Positions 9,043 to 16,790 of a DNA stretch of 64,000 bases are shown here, piece by piece. A model generated the notes under the pieces. The model did not search any database. It worked only from the letters and a program-made list of their open reading frames with translations, and was not told the origin of the DNA. How positions within the stretch are numbered: position 1 is the first letter of the stretch; each line of letters starts with the position of its first letter. Source of the stretch: Poriferisodalis sp965205175 (GTDB lineage Bacteria; Actinomycetota; Acidimicrobiia; Acidimicrobiales; Poriferisodalaceae); assembly GCF_965205175.1 (NCBI RefSeq), contig NZ_OZ242038.1, positions 124,001 to 188,000 of the forward strand, given 5' to 3'. The translations under genes and the position numbers were made by a program.

Positions 9043-10452
9043 TCAGCCGGCAGCAGGGCGTGCCTTCCAGAAGTAGTTGTGGATGCCTTCCGCGCTGTAC
9101 AGCCGTCGGAACGTCATCTCGACGCGGTCGCCGATCTTCACCTGACCCGGATCGACGTCGGTCATCTCTGCCTGGAAGCGGCCACCGCCGTCGTAGTCGA
9201 TGACCACCGCCACCACCGGCGGCGACAGCGAGAACGCCAGGCGGTCCACCGTGAACGTGGCGATCGTGGCCAGCACGTCCGCCATGCGGATGCGCTCCAT
9301 GTCGTCCACGGCGCCGCCTTCCATCGAGACCCGCATCGGCGGCAGGTGGATTGCGCCCGACGCGCGGTCACGCGAGCCGACGAACGCGTACTTCCAGTCT
9401 TCGGCACGAAACGCCGGCGGCGCTCCGGGACGGTCCGGGTCCGGACGCCGCGGCGGTTCGCGGTCGAGAAATCCGCGCCACGTCAAGAACTTGTTGTAGT
9501 CCAACGCGTCGTTGCCACGATCGATCTGCGAGCGCACCGGCGCGAACGGCGTGTGATCGGAGATGGCATCGGTGGTGCGCAGCACGTCGGCCGTCGCACC
9601 GTCGGCGAGATGGACGAGCAGGATCGTCTCGCCTGGCCCCGCCTCGTCCAGCATCGATGCCAGCACCACTCCGGCGTGCGCTGTGCCCGTGTTGCCGATC
9701 TCGCCGGTCAAGTCCGGCACCAGCTTGTCGCCGGCGAACCGCGACAAGCCGCGCACTGCCCGCGCGTGCAGGCCCACGATGGCGATCTTGTCGATGTCGT
9801 CGAGTCCGACGCCGGCGTCGGTCAGTGCCCGTTCGACGGCGTCGTTCGCCAGCGGCAGGTAGACCTGCTCGCCGAAGCGCTCCTCCCAAATGCGCGAGAA
9901 GGCGTCGCCCGGCTGACGGTAGCGATCGGTGAACTCGGCGGTTGCCGCTGCCCCGCCGAGCCACCGGCACAGCACCGGCGAGCCTGCGGCCTCCTCGTCG
10001 CCGGCGAACACGAAGGCGGCTGCACCGTCGCCGCCGCCTGCTTCGTCGCTGCTCGTCGGGCGACCGGTGCGCAGATCCGAAGCGATCGCCAGATTGGTGC
10101 CGCGGCTTGCCGAAGCGAGCGCCCACACGGCCTCAGACGAGCGCGGCGCACCGCCGACATCGACGGCCCACGACGACTGGGGCAAGTCCAACGCGGCGTG
10201 GATCGCGGTGGCGTTGGTCTTGTCCATGTAGGCAGGATTGGCAGTGGAGAACAGCACGGCGTCGGGCACCACGGCGCTGCCGCGCAGCGCGTTGCGCGCC
10301 GCCTCGACGCCCATCGTCGTCGTGTCCTCGTCGAAGCCGGCCACAGCCCGATGCCCGCGCCCGCCGCCGGCACCCATGGCCGCAGCGATCTTGGATCGGT
10401 CCAGCCTCCAGTAGGGCACGTATGCCCCGTACGCAATGATGCCTCGTCCCAT
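9043..10452 (-). CDS. HMG-CoA synthase-like protein with C-terminal OB-fold (DUF35)
   Basis: 469-residue two-domain protein. The N-terminal part is ketoacyl-synthase/HMG-CoA-synthase-like (GIIAYGAYVPYWR start, FDEDTTTMGVEAA). The C-terminal part is a DUF35-type OB-fold ending near the IHNYFWKARP tail. Two normally catalytic or structural features look absent: the expected nucleophilic cysteine region reads VDVGGAPRSSEAV with no cysteine, and the rubredoxin-like zinc ribbon before the OB-fold reads GSRDRASG instead of CxxCG. It may therefore be a scaffold or acyl-channeling partner of the neighbouring thiolase. Start is the ATG at 10452; the frame extends further upstream but collides with the restriction gene promoter. 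Confidence 0.82.
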   Translation of the reverse strand: MGRGIIAYGAYVPYWRLDRSKIAAAMGAGGGRGHRAVAGFDEDTTTMGVEAARNALRGSAVVPDAVLFSTANPAYMDKTNATAIHAALDLPQSSWAVDVGGAPRSSEAVWALASASRGTNLAIASDLRTGRPTSSDEAGGGDGAAAFVFAGDEEAAGSPVLCRWLGGAAATAEFTDRYRQPGDAFSRIWEERFGEQVYLPLANDAVERALTDAGVGLDDIDKIAIVGLHARAVRGLSRFAGDKLVPDLTGEIGNTGTAHAGVVLASMLDEAGPGETILLVHLADGATADVLRTTDAISDHTPFAPVRSQIDRGNDALDYNKFLTWRGFLDREPPRRPDPDRPGAPPAFRAEDWKYAFVGSRDRASGAIHLPPMRVSMEGGAVDDMERIRMADVLATIATFTVDRLAFSLSPPVVAVVIDYDGGGRFQAEMTDVDPGQVKIGDRVEMTFRRLYSAEGIHNYFWKARPAAG

Positions 10453-10662
10453 CGTCGGTTCTCCCGTCGTTGCCTGCGCTTCGGTAGCGGCCACATGCCT
10501 CGCATGCATGTTCGGCAGTTCGGCTTGGCATAGCGCGATGCGCGGTCGTCCGCCCCAGAGCCTAAGCGTCGAACATCGTCGTTGCCCGATGCCGGCTGGC
10601 ACGACCGACCGCGGCCGTGAGATCCGATGCCATGTCACTCGCAGGTTCTAAGGTCAGGGCTG

Positions 10663-11325
10663 ATGTCGAAACCCCGCTTGACCATTGGGCATCTGAAGAG
10701 ACGGGCTGCCGCATTCGCCGCGGAACTGACTGCGAATCCGATAGCCGATCTCTTCGGTGTGACCGACGGCAAGGCTGTCGGTAGCTACGTCGAACATCGG
10801 TTCCGAGCATTGCTCCAGGAGAACTACGAGGTCGAAATCGGAAACACCGCGAGGGGCATCGACTTTCCGAGGCTGAGAGTGGACCTCAAGGTCACCTCAT
10901 CTCGTCAGCCGCAATCATCATCACCGTTTCGGGATGCCGCGCAAAAGATCTACGGACTCGGACACAGTCTCTTGGTCTTCGTGTACGAGAAGTCCGACGA
11001 CATAAGCCGACGAGTGGCCAATCTCGTCATCCGCCACGTCATCTTCGTGAGCGAGCAATACACATCTGACTACCAGACGACAGCCGGCATCAGATCGATC
11101 ATCGACCAAGGCGGCAACGAGGAAGATCTCGATGCGTTCTTTCAAGAGAGAAATCTACCGCTCGATGACATCGGCAGGCGCAATCTAGCAAACAGAGTCC
11201 TCAAGCAGGCACCCGAAATCGGTGTTCTGACGATATCTAATGCACTGCAATCGAGACTACAGTACGCGCGAGCTATCGATACCGCAGAGCATGGTACAGT
11301 AAACGGTGCGGAGGAGCGTCGGTGA
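10663..11325 (+). CDS. Probable type II restriction endonuclease
   Basis: 220-residue protein that I call a restriction enzyme mainly from context: its last four bases overlap the start of a DNA adenine methyltransferase. Sequence support is a PD-(D/E)xK-like core: G-I-D at residues 65-67 and D-L-K at 74-76, preceded by the YVEHRFR helix. These would bind Mg2+ and cut phosphodiesters. The ATG at 10663 is preferred to one 36 bases earlier. GC content falls here relative to the flanking genes, suggesting recent acquisition. The recognition sequence cannot be inferred. Confidence 0.72.
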   Translation: MSKPRLTIGHLKRRAAAFAAELTANPIADLFGVTDGKAVGSYVEHRFRALLQENYEVEIGNTARGIDFPRLRVDLKVTSSRQPQSSSPFRDAAQKIYGLGHSLLVFVYEKSDDISRRVANLVIRHVIFVSEQYTSDYQTTAGIRSIIDQGGNEEDLDAFFQERNLPLDDIGRRNLANRVLKQAPEIGVLTISNALQSRLQYARAIDTAEHGTVNGAEERR

Positions 11326-12806
11326 TGAACCGTGAACTCGGAGACTGGCAAACACCTGAAAGATTCGCCCAAGCTGTTGTCAGCTGCCTCGTCCGAGAGG
11401 GAATCCAGGCAAGTCGTGTGCTTGAACCGACCTGCGGCGAAGGTGCGTTCATCAAGGCAGCACTGCCGCTCGACGCACAGATCATCGGACTAGAGTTGCA
11501 GGACAGACACGTTGCGACCGCTCAAGCGCGATATGGAGCCGAACGTGATGTGAAGATTGAGCAGTGCAATGCTTTTTCTCTGCTATTGTCTCGTATCGAG
11601 TGGCAACGGCAAGGGCCACTGCTCATACTCGGGAACCCGCCTTGGGTGACAAACTCTGAACTCGGACGCACTTCAAGCAATAATGTACCGGCAAAATCAA
11701 ATCTTAAAGGACTCTCCGGCATTGATGCGATCAGTGGTGCGTCAAACTTTGATATCGCTGAGTATGTCGTTTTGAAATGCCTCAGCGAAACCGCCGCTGA
11801 GGATCCAACGCTGGCCATGCTCGTCAAGACCTCTGTTGCTCGCAGAGTGCTGGAGTTTGCATTCTCACACGACTGGCCGGTCGCAAAGGCGGTTATTCGC
11901 AAATTTGATGCCAAATTGGTGTTCGGTGCTTCGGTAGATGCTTGTCTACTGATGGTGAATATCGATAGAAGCCGGCAGCCCACTTACCGGGTCCCAGTCT
12001 ATGCATCTCTCGAAGCCACAGAGCCTGACTCTGTCATAGGCCTCAACGATAAGGGTCTGATTGCAAATGTCCACAAGTATCGGCCTGTCGTTGAGGCAGA
12101 CGGCCGGTGTCAGATTGAATGGCGCCAAGGCGTCAAGCACGATGCTGCGAGAGTGATGGAACTCTCCGCTCATGGTGACAACTCGCACACGAACGGCTTC
12201 GGCGAGACTGTAGAGATCGAACCAGAATTCGTGTATCCGATGATGAAATGCACCGATCTTGCGCGCGGTCGTGACCCGCAACGCTTCGTCATCATTACAC
12301 AGCGCCGACCAATCGATGACACTCGGCGGCTGAAGGTCAGCGCGCCGCGGTTGTGGCGTTATCTGCAACGCCATACCGACACCTTCGCAGCTCGACGCAG
12401 CAGCATCTACAGAAAACGACCCGAATTCTCCATGTTCGGTGTAGGCGACTATAGCTTCACCGACTGGAAGATTGCGGTGTCGGGACTTCACAAAGTGCCC
12501 CGGTTCCGATTGATTGGTCCTCATGGCCAGCGGCCGGTCATCTTGGACGATGCTTGCTATCTTCTGGCGTGCGGGTCAGAGCAGCAGGCTCGCCTCATTC
12601 ATAGCTTGCTCACAACACCTTCATGTGAGCAATTGCTGGCTTCTCTAGTGTTTTCCGACGCTAAACGACCGATCACGAAGCGGCTACTGCAGCGTCTCGA
12701 TCTTCGAGCACTGCTCAACATCGCAGCAGGATACACGCAACCTGTAGGCGGACTTGAAGCCACGCTACTTTGCACCAACGACCAGCCGGAATTGTCGTTT
12801 GCTTGA
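11322..12806 (+). CDS. DNA N6-adenine methyltransferase (type II R-M)
   Basis: 494-residue Rossmann-fold methyltransferase. The SAM-binding motif I is LEPTCGEGA at residues 34-42 and the catalytic motif IV is NPPW at 105-108, the N6-adenine class signature. The order (motif I before IV) is that of gamma-class enzymes. The C-terminal half, about residues 250-490, should hold the target-recognition domain. The ATG overlaps the end of the endonuclease gene (11322-11325), implying coupled translation of the pair. Base composition is clearly more AT-rich than the neighbouring genes, consistent with horizontal transfer. 151 bases separate it from the convergent LmbE gene. Confidence 0.9.
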   Translation: MMNRELGDWQTPERFAQAVVSCLVREGIQASRVLEPTCGEGAFIKAALPLDAQIIGLELQDRHVATAQARYGAERDVKIEQCNAFSLLLSRIEWQRQGPLLILGNPPWVTNSELGRTSSNNVPAKSNLKGLSGIDAISGASNFDIAEYVVLKCLSETAAEDPTLAMLVKTSVARRVLEFAFSHDWPVAKAVIRKFDAKLVFGASVDACLLMVNIDRSRQPTYRVPVYASLEATEPDSVIGLNDKGLIANVHKYRPVVEADGRCQIEWRQGVKHDAARVMELSAHGDNSHTNGFGETVEIEPEFVYPMMKCTDLARGRDPQRFVIITQRRPIDDTRRLKVSAPRLWRYLQRHTDTFAARRSSIYRKRPEFSMFGVGDYSFTDWKIAVSGLHKVPRFRLIGPHGQRPVILDDACYLLACGSEQQARLIHSLLTTPSCEQLLASLVFSDAKRPITKRLLQRLDLRALLNIAAGYTQPVGGLEATLLCTNDQPELSFA

Positions 12807-12957
12807 ACTACTGTAGCCGTTGGTCGTGTCGGCGCCGAGCCTGACGTAATGGCCGTATTGCTTGCTGATGCGACCACTCGCCGGCTGGAATTCTCTTTCG
12901 TAAGTCCGGGATTCGACCTCCTGACCGATGAAGCGCCTGTTCCTCGACTCTGACCAG

Positions 12958-13692
12958 CTAGCCAGCGGGTACGACGCGGTAGGCCTCTGCTAAGCGGCCT
13001 TGCCCCAGTCCGCCCGCTTGGGCAAGCTCGGCGCACCACTGCCGGACGCGTTGACTCATATCGTCGAACTGAGCGATCTGGCTGCGGTGTTCCCGCAGGG
13101 CTGCGATCTTGCGCTCGAACGTGTCGGTGATGTCGATGTAGCGGTTCGGCGTCGTGCCGATCAGCCAGATCTCACTGACGCTGTGCGGCTGATGGCCTTC
13201 GTCCAGGAGCTCCGGGAACGCGCGCGGATTGCGGGAATCCGGGTACACCGCCGCCAAAGCAGCCGTCGCCGTGGCCAGATGATCGGGATGGGAGATGTAG
13301 ATGCGATCCCAGTCGGGAATCGATGTCTGGCACAGCACGACGTCGGGTCGCTCGATGCGGATCACGCGGGCGATGTCCCGCCGCAGGCTCAGGTCCGCCA
13401 CGACCATGCCGTCGCGGTGACCGAGCCAGTGCAGCTCGCCAACGCCCACCTGCGCTGCTGCAGCGGTCTGCTCGGACTCCCTCATTGCTGCCAGCTCGCC
13501 GGGCGAGTGGGACAGGTCGTCGCCTCCGGCTTCTCCGCTGGTCGCCAGACAGTAGGCCACCTCACATCCGGCCGATGTCAGGGCAGCAACGGTTCCTGCC
13601 ATGCCGAAGTCGATGTCGTCGGGATGAGCCACCACGATGAGCGCCCGCTGCGGAGCGTCGATCAAGCCCTCACCGGTGAGGATCATGCCCAT
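12958..13692 (-). CDS. LmbE/PIG-L family deacetylase
   Basis: 244-residue zinc-dependent N-acetylglucosaminyl deacetylase-fold protein. The metal-binding motif AHPDD is at about residues 22-26, followed by the DFGMAGT loop, and HPDH lies in the second half. Relatives include MshB and Mca of mycothiol metabolism and many unassigned deacetylases. Because an MshC-type ligase is also encoded in this window a mycothiol role is possible, but the AHPDDIDFG motif differs from the AHPDDE of MshB/Mca, so I leave it unnamed. The ATG at 13692 (a second ATG lies 6 bases on) avoids overlap with the Fic gene, whose stop is 14 bases upstream. Confidence 0.85.
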   Translation of the reverse strand: MGMILTGEGLIDAPQRALIVVAHPDDIDFGMAGTVAALTSAGCEVAYCLATSGEAGGDDLSHSPGELAAMRESEQTAAAAQVGVGELHWLGHRDGMVVADLSLRRDIARVIRIERPDVVLCQTSIPDWDRIYISHPDHLATATAALAAVYPDSRNPRAFPELLDEGHQPHSVSEIWLIGTTPNRYIDITDTFERKIAALREHRSQIAQFDDMSQRVRQWCAELAQAGGLGQGRLAEAYRVVPAG

Positions 13693-13706
13693 TGCTGCAA
13701 CCCTTG

Positions 13707-15197
13707 CTACTCGCCTCGGCGCCACTGATCGAGGCCACGAAGCAGCGAGTCTTCGAGCCAACGGTCGAATCGCCGTTCGATCGACGGTGACGCCTCTTTG
13801 TGGTTGAACTCGAAGAGCTCCTCGCATGTCGGCATCAGCTCGATGATCTGGTGTTCGATGTCATCGCCTCGCTGTCTGCGATACAGGCACATCGAGGCGC
13901 CGACCAGCCCTCGGAATTCGCGATTCACGCCGTGCAACGACAGAAGGATCTCCGAACGGCCGCTCTCGGTGACCAGCCCGAGCCGCACCCAACAGTGCAG
14001 CTCACGCAGATTCGCCCAGTAGTCGAGGCTGGGATGCTTGGCTGTCTCGACGATCTGGTAGCGATGCCACGAGCGTCGCTCCTCGTGCGAGTCCTCGCCG
14101 TAGTCCACGAAGACACGTCGAGTCTCGTCGTCGGCACCGATTGCGTCTTCGAGATCGTCGCAGTACTCATCGAACTTAGTGCGCGCTCGTGAGGCCAATG
14201 TCGCTGAGGTGACCTTGACCTGTTCCATGTCGACCTGTGCGCGCACTCGTCGCCCGCGAAATTCGTCACTGATCTTTGCGAGCAGCTGATCTCGTCGCTC
14301 GGCGGCTTGTTGCACCTGCGCGCCGATGGCGAGCGCTTGCTGGAACCACCTGCTCTGGATGGCCGCGAACTGCGAAGTCAACGGTCGAAGATCACCTGCG
14401 TCCGCCTGCTTCAGGTTGTCGAGGTACTTGGCTCGGCTTGAGCTGGCGACGACGAGCGGAAACCAGCCTTCGCGGATCAGCACGAGCGACGCGAGTGCAC
14501 GGGCGACACGGCCGTTGCCGTCCTGGAAGGGGTGGATCTGGGTGAATCGATGGTGCAGCCAAGCCGCCTGCAGCTCCGCCGCGACACCGTCGTCCGCCTG
14601 TGCGCAGTGCATCTCGACCAGTCGGTCCATCTCGGAGCTGACCTGCTCCGGCGGACAGTACTCGAAGGTTCGGCCGTCGGACTGCGTCGGATTGTTCGGC
14701 TGGCGCTTGTATTCGCCGTGGGCGAGCGGTACCTCGACGGGCCGGCCGAACTGGTCGATTCCCGAAGCTGTCGTCTGTTTGCGCGTCATCAAGGCGTGGA
14801 CTTCCTTGATGAACGCCGTCGTCAGGCGCCGCTGCTGGCCCACGAAGTCGAACAGGAAGTCGACCGCTTCGGCTTGATCAGCTATGATACCGGCCACGAT
14901 CTGCGGATGCTTGTTGGCGGCATCGTGAGGGATCAGCGATGCGTCGATTCCCTGCTCGATCAGCAGCCGGGTGATGCCGGCATCGAACGTGTAGAGACGT
15001 TCGATGAGTCCGGTCTCGATGGCCCACTCGCGCTTCAGCCGCTCGTTGAAGTCGTGGATGTGTTCGGCCGGCAAGTCCCCCTTGACGTCGCGCCACAGCT
15101 CCGACATCGACAGCAGCTTCGCTCGGTCGAGGTCGCGATCCGTCTCGGCAAGGTCGCTGATCGGCATCCAGCGGAACGCCAGCTCGACATCTGCCAT
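13707..15197 (-). CDS. Fic-domain protein
   Basis: 496-residue Fic protein, likely an AMP- or other nucleotide-transferase acting on protein hydroxyls. The catalytic loop HPFQDGNGR is present in full at about residues 218-227, so the enzyme should be active. An N-terminal helix contains TGLIER, which resembles the (S/T)xxxE(G/N) autoinhibitory motif of class II Fic proteins except for the last residue. The C-terminal 250 residues look helical and lack a recognised domain. No small antitoxin gene is adjacent, in keeping with intramolecular inhibition. It precedes the LmbE-like gene by 14 bases. Confidence 0.88.
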   Translation of the reverse strand: MADVELAFRWMPISDLAETDRDLDRAKLLSMSELWRDVKGDLPAEHIHDFNERLKREWAIETGLIERLYTFDAGITRLLIEQGIDASLIPHDAANKHPQIVAGIIADQAEAVDFLFDFVGQQRRLTTAFIKEVHALMTRKQTTASGIDQFGRPVEVPLAHGEYKRQPNNPTQSDGRTFEYCPPEQVSSEMDRLVEMHCAQADDGVAAELQAAWLHHRFTQIHPFQDGNGRVARALASLVLIREGWFPLVVASSSRAKYLDNLKQADAGDLRPLTSQFAAIQSRWFQQALAIGAQVQQAAERRDQLLAKISDEFRGRRVRAQVDMEQVKVTSATLASRARTKFDEYCDDLEDAIGADDETRRVFVDYGEDSHEERRSWHRYQIVETAKHPSLDYWANLRELHCWVRLGLVTESGRSEILLSLHGVNREFRGLVGASMCLYRRQRGDDIEHQIIELMPTCEELFEFNHKEASPSIERRFDRWLEDSLLRGLDQWRRGE

Positions 15198-15217
15198 GTG
15201 CGGTGCAGTTCCGTCGG

Positions 15218-15883
15218 CTAGGCGAAGTACGGATTCTCGCCCGAGGCGTGGTCGGTGAGATCGACGACCCGCTCGACCTCAGGAATCAGCTCGCGCAGCG
15301 TTCGCTCGATACCGGCGGTGACGGTGGCATTCGCCATGCCACAGCCCTGACAGCCTCCGCCCAGCTTGACCACAACGGTGTCGCCCTCGACGGAAACCAG
15401 CTCGGCGAAGCCGCCGTGCGCGGCGATCGACGGATTGATGCGCTTGGTGAGCACTTCGCGGACGTTGTCCTCAACCGTGCCGTCGAGGTCGAGCTGGGCG
15501 TTAGGTCCGAGATCGGGCCGGTTCGGGTTGCGCAGCACCAGACCGGGCTGGTTCGGGTCGGACGGCAGGTCCAGCGAGGCGTTGTCGAGCTTGGGGACAT
15601 CGCGGTCGGGAATCAGTACCGTCAGTCCGCTGCCGACCGCGAACGGCACATCGGACGCGTCGGCTTCGGCCAGCATCTCGAAGGCGAGGTCGTAGGTGTA
15701 GTCCACGCCTTGCGCGCCGGTCACCTCGATGCGGAGCGCCAGCTGCTCGCCGTCCACCTCGTTCGCGCGCAGTTCGAGGATCTTGTCCAAGGCCGACGAC
15801 GTGACGGAGAAGGTCTCCTTGCGGGTCTCCATCATCGACTGGCGTACCGCGTCGGCAGGTGCCATCTGGTCGCTCAGCGCCAT
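15218..15883 (-). CDS. NfuA/NifU-type Fe-S cluster carrier
   Basis: 221-residue protein with an N-terminal HesB/IscA-like domain that lacks the clustered cysteines and a C-terminal NifU (Nfu) domain. The Fe-S ligands are the CxxC pair in GGGCQGCGMA at residues 178 and 181. Nfu proteins carry a [4Fe-4S] cluster between two subunits and hand it to target enzymes. The degenerate A-type N-domain plus Nfu domain is the NfuA architecture, used to recognise clients. It is followed 21 bases downstream... by the Fic gene on the same strand, with no obvious functional link. Confidence 0.85.
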   Translation of the reverse strand: MALSDQMAPADAVRQSMMETRKETFSVTSSALDKILELRANEVDGEQLALRIEVTGAQGVDYTYDLAFEMLAEADASDVPFAVGSGLTVLIPDRDVPKLDNASLDLPSDPNQPGLVLRNPNRPDLGPNAQLDLDGTVEDNVREVLTKRINPSIAAHGGFAELVSVEGDTVVVKLGGGCQGCGMANATVTAGIERTLRELIPEVERVVDLTDHASGENPYFA

Positions 15884-15917
15884 GTCGCCAGCCTACCGAG
15901 GACGGCTCTGCGGCCGG

Positions 15918-16055
15918 CTAGAGCACCGAAGTGAGAGCGGTGAAGCCCGTCAGCAGCATCGCCGCCACCACGAGCACCGCCGTCCACCACAGTCCAGGGC
16001 TGCGCTGCCGCAGCGGGCGCAGATTCCCTGCCGCGTCGTACCGCTGCCGCGTCAT
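15918..16055 (-). CDS. Small single-pass membrane protein
   Basis: 45-residue frame starting at ATG 16055 with a basic N-terminus (MTRQRYDAAG) and one C-terminal hydrophobic segment of about 22 residues. Positive-inside charge and codon use resemble a real small membrane protein, and it occupies an otherwise empty gap upstream of the NfuA-like gene. No family is recognised and it may be chance. Confidence 0.45.
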   Translation of the reverse strand: MTRQRYDAAGNLRPLRQRSPGLWWTAVLVVAAMLLTGFTALTSVL

Positions 16056-16160
16056 GCCGAGCCGTGTCCGCTGCCCATGCTCGACCCAGCACAGCCAGCC
16101 CCAGCACAACTCGGCCCTGCACGCACTGCGAACTCGCGCACACGGCTCATCGCGGAGCGC

Positions 16161-16727
16161 TCATCCCTTCAGCCGCCACGTGATGACGCCGTCAGCGTTC
16201 TGAACTTCGACCTCGATGTCCTGGGTTGCCTGGGTGTCGGATCGCTCAAGCGTACACAAGAAGGTGCTGCTGACCGACACCACCAGGTACTGACTGTCAC
16301 CGCAGTCCGCCTGGACGCTGAACCCCAGCGCAGTCGCAGCTTCGGCGCCGAGTGCTGTCTCGGTCGCGTTGACTCGCATGACGGCTTGGCGGGGCCGGAT
16401 AAGCCGGCGGCCCTGCTCGTCGATGATCGTCACCTGCGCCTCGTAGAAGGCACCCTCGACGAGTCCGTCGCACAGGAACGTCGAACCCGGCCTGATGGGT
16501 GCATCCGCCGGACAGTCGATGTCGACGATTTCGGCGGGTGCCACCACGCTTTGCAGGTAGGCCTGCACCTCCCGCTCGACCTGCGACTGATCCGAACCGT
16601 TGCCGCAGCCGGCGAAGACGGCCGCCATCGACACAGCCAGCGCAGCGAGCACCGACGTGGACGGTCCAGTCAATGAGGCGACCTCCAGTGGGGCTGACGG
16701 GAGATTAGCCCCGCCAGCGGCGGTCAC
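16161..16727 (-). CDS. Lipoprotein with DUF4333-like domain
   Basis: 188-residue probable lipoprotein. The N-terminus has a hydrophobic stretch ending in the lipobox A-V-F-A-G-C (cysteine near residue 42), so it should be anchored outside the cytoplasmic membrane. The mature part shows two cysteine-containing strands, DIDCPAD and STFLCDGL, then a second CGDSQ...FLCTLE pair. This CP...G..F.C pattern is that of DUF4333 domains common in actinobacterial lipoproteins. Function is unknown. It stands alone between the icmA-type gene and the small membrane protein. Confidence 0.7.
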   Translation of the reverse strand: MTAAGGANLPSAPLEVASLTGPSTSVLAALAVSMAAVFAGCGNGSDQSQVEREVQAYLQSVVAPAEIVDIDCPADAPIRPGSTFLCDGLVEGAFYEAQVTIIDEQGRRLIRPRQAVMRVNATETALGAEAATALGFSVQADCGDSQYLVVSVSSTFLCTLERSDTQATQDIEVEVQNADGVITWRLKG

Positions 16728-16790
16728 GCGTGATGCTGTGCGCGGCGTCCACGCGGTGCCGGCGCAGACACTCGCTCAGCAGGCATTCGC

